From NCBI GenBank assembly GCA_002793885.1, contig PFEG01000018.1:1-12788 (forward strand): a DNA stretch of 12,788 nucleotides, given 5' to 3'. Below, piece by piece: positions 11,550 through 12,788 of the stretch; the first letter of the stretch is position 1; each line of letters begins with the position of its first letter. The notes below the pieces were generated by a model. It was not told the origin of the DNA. It did not search any database and saw only the letters and a program-made list of their open reading frames with translations. The stretch is from Candidatus Saccharibacteria bacterium CG10_big_fil_rev_8_21_14_0_10_47_8 (GTDB lineage: Bacteria > Patescibacteriota > Saccharimonadia > Saccharimonadales > UBA10212). Both the position numbers and the translations under genes were made by a program.

Positions 11550-12161
11550 TCACAGATCGGCAAGATCTTCTTTAAGAGTATCTAGCATACGCTTATTACC
11601 CTCGTAGTCTGCAACAAAACTGGCATAGTCATCATCTTCAAATAACTCAAGGATTCGGCCAGGCTTTACCCAACCGGCTTGTTTGTTGCCTAGGTAGTAA
11701 GGCAGACTAGACCACTCATAATTTCTGTAATTTGGTGGATTTAGGTGAATATAACGAGAAATATGCTCAAGATAAGCATCCTGATTAATCATAGAAGCTT
11801 TGAACCGATCCAAAAAGAGTGGCCCTCTCCGTTTGTACTTTTTATTGAAGTAGCCAGTGTATGAAGTCCCTACTCCTCTTAGGAGTCTCGTCATAGCTTC
11901 TGGAGTGTGTTGATAAATAAGGAGGTGAAAATGGCTAGGCATTATACAAAAAGCCAGCAATTCTATTTTAGGACTTAGCCACTCGTACTCTCGCCCCTTA
12001 TTGTCTTTGACGGGTTGGTCATTAAGGTATCTCTTCAGTAAGTTCAAGAAAACAGCATAATCCTCAGTCTCAACAAAAGGTCGTAACTTATCCAGGCCTT
12101 TATTGTAGATATGGTAGAAACTATCGGCGGCATAGATTTTTTCTAAATTTCGACTAGGCAT
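11550..12161 (-). CDS. REP-associated tyrosine transposase (Y1 HUH family)
   Basis: A 203-residue protein with the signature of the TnpA-REP/Y1 transposase family, single-strand DNA endonucleases related to IS200/IS605 transposases. The N-terminus MPSRNLEKIYAADSFYHIYN is typical. The metal-binding HUH motif is His77-Phe78-His79 in IMPSHFHLLI. The catalytic tyrosine is Tyr137 in ISRYIHLNPP. GPLFLDRFKASMI and YEWSSLPYYLG are further family blocks. All catalytic residues are present and no frameshift is seen, so it is probably active or recently so. These enzymes recognise and cleave palindromic REP sequences; two such palindromes flank the gene. AAGGAG near 12185-12190 is part of the right-hand repeat and lies too far upstream to be a normal ribosome binding site. 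Similar genes are frequent in Saccharibacteria (from memory). Confidence 0.93.
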   Translation of the reverse strand: MPSRNLEKIYAADSFYHIYNKGLDKLRPFVETEDYAVFLNLLKRYLNDQPVKDNKGREYEWLSPKIELLAFCIMPSHFHLLIYQHTPEAMTRLLRGVGTSYTGYFNKKYKRRGPLFLDRFKASMINQDAYLEHISRYIHLNPPNYRNYEWSSLPYYLGNKQAGWVKPGRILELFEDDDYASFVADYEGNKRMLDTLKEDLADL

Positions 12162-12184
12162 TAATCAATATATTAGTGCATACT

Positions 12185-12213
12185 CTCCTTATTTCCAAGG
12201 AGGCTCCTTGGAA
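12185..12213. repeat. REP-like palindrome, right copy
   Basis: Same palindrome as at 11519-11547, in direct orientation, 23 bases upstream of the transposase start. On the + strand it precedes ruvA and its G-rich ribosome-binding region, so an RNA hairpin would sit in the ruvA leader of any ruvC-ruvA readthrough transcript. Confidence 0.9.
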
Positions 12214-12240
12214 ATCGGGGGGAGGTGGGATAATGGGGGG

Positions 12241-12788
12241 ATGATTGCTACGTTGGAAGGGTTGATAACTGAGAAGATCGGTGACACCATTGTTCTTGAG
12301 TGTGCCGGGGTAGGTTACGGCTTACTGGTAAGTTTTGAGGATTTTGGTGCGCTTAAAACCGGCGACCCGGCAAAACTTTACGTGTATGAACATATCCGCG
12401 ATAACGCTCACGACCTGTTTGGTTTCCGTAATCTAGACACCAAGCAGTTGTTTGAGCAGCTACTGAGCGTTAACGGTGTAGGGCCAAAAATGGCACTGGC
12501 TATCTTAAGTATCGCTAGTGTTCAGCACGTCCGACAGGCTATCGCGGCCGGCGACACAAAGTTTATCTCTCAGGCTACAGGGGTAGGGAAGAGGGTAGCA
12601 GAGCGCGTGGTGGTAGATTTGAAGGATAAAGTTGGCCTGATTGCCAGCGAGGATGCTACCGGATTTTTGACTACCTTTGCTAACCCTGACGACGAAGCCC
12701 TGCAGGGGTTAGTGGCTCTAGGCTATTCGGTGCAAGATGCCGCAGGGGCCCTAAAAAAAGTGGAGCCAGACCTGCCGCCTGCCGACCG
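12241..12788 (+). CDS. ruvA: Holliday junction branch-migration protein RuvA (3' end outside window)
   Basis: 182 codons are visible of a protein usually about 200 residues long; the frame is open at the window end. The start ATG at 12241 gives MIATLEGLI, the normal RuvA N-terminus. It follows a G-rich tract (GGAGGT at 12221-12226, then GGGGGG directly before the ATG), so ribosome binding site spacing is unusual. Domain I, an OB fold (1-62), contains CAGVGYGLLV and HDLFGF. Domain II (about 64-135) has two helix-hairpin-helix motifs, SVNGVGPKMALAIL and ATGVGKRVAERVVVDL, which bind the junction. Domain III begins at DEALQGLVALGYS (about 151) and contacts RuvB. RuvA tetramers hold the Holliday junction and recruit the RuvB motor. 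The REP element upstream may have separated it from the yebC-ruvC transcript. Confidence 0.96.
   Translation, partial: MIATLEGLITEKIGDTIVLECAGVGYGLLVSFEDFGALKTGDPAKLYVYEHIRDNAHDLFGFRNLDTKQLFEQLLSVNGVGPKMALAILSIASVQHVRQAIAAGDTKFISQATGVGKRVAERVVVDLKDKVGLIASEDATGFLTTFANPDDEALQGLVALGYSVQDAAGALKKVEPDLPPAD

Larger units (their letters stand above)
11519..12213. mobile_element. REP-associated transposase unit inserted between ruvC and ruvA
   Basis: Two 29-base direct repeats (one mismatch), each a perfect palindrome in its core, bound a - strand TnpA-REP gene; the whole unit is about 695 bases. The first repeat begins two bases after the ruvC stop, and the second ends 27 bases before ruvA. This is the organisation of a 'REPtron' (a HUH transposase with its cognate palindromic repeats) or an IS200-like element with terminal hairpins. 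Its orientation opposes the ruv genes. Confidence 0.75.

Noticed and set aside
1..12788. CRISPR array, rRNA, integrase or toxin-antitoxin pair
   Set aside because: No regularly spaced repeats, no rRNA-like sequence and no integrase were seen; the micro-ORF modules and the small ORF before yebC lack a recognisable toxin or antitoxin partner.

Overview
The window looks like a bacterial chromosome segment from the Candidate Phyla Radiation (Patescibacteria), most likely Candidatus Saccharibacteria. This is inferred from gene content and order: a small ComEC without a nuclease-like C-terminal domain, yebC-ruvC-ruvA in one cluster, many short membrane or secreted proteins, and a REP-associated tyrosine transposase that starts in the style common in that group. 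Translation follows the standard bacterial code. No search could be run, so all names rest on motif recognition.

Layout. (1) 3-3379, + strand: the C-terminal part of an unidentified enzyme, then a promoter and a tight block of three genes. These are a retropepsin-like (RimB/LysX-type) domain fused to an ATP-grasp domain, a canonical RimK-type glutamate ligase, and a membrane-anchored DUF192 protein that overlaps rimK. The first two look like a protein-glutamylation 'write and trim' unit. (2) 3380-4800: a hairpin-rich spacer, a small multi-pass membrane protein, and an ABM-fold monooxygenase-like gene on the - strand. That gene is flanked by two diverged copies of a 30-codon micro-ORF module that share a ribosome-binding-site-like sequence. 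(3) 4845-5996: a zinc-ribbon/TM/helical-repeat protein with a C-terminal HDAGH motif, possibly a metallopeptidase-like fold. (4) 6024-6470: tRNA-Lys(UUU) on the - strand with an encoded CCA and its own terminator, then about 330 bases without a confident gene but with a long hairpin, a palindrome and a direct repeat. (5) 6471-7937: comEC.

(6) 7972-10080, - strand: a G+C-rich island. Sampled 60-base lines reach 67-75% G+C, against about 45% in a sampled line of rimK. It holds a secreted sortase translationally coupled to a secreted protein of unknown function, and a separate secreted single-domain beta-sandwich candidate. Both transcription units have AT-rich sigma70-type promoters (TTGACT with 17-base spacers) and strong intrinsic terminators. 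This suggests actinobacterial-like genes captured and wired to resident regulation.

(7) 10123-12788, + strand: an extended -10 promoter, a leader hairpin, and a 38-codon small ORF that overlaps the start of yebC. ruvC overlaps the end of yebC, and a partial ruvA (Holliday-junction resolution) runs off the window. A TnpA-REP gene bounded by two nearly identical 29-bp palindromic repeats is wedged between ruvC and ruvA on the opposite strand.
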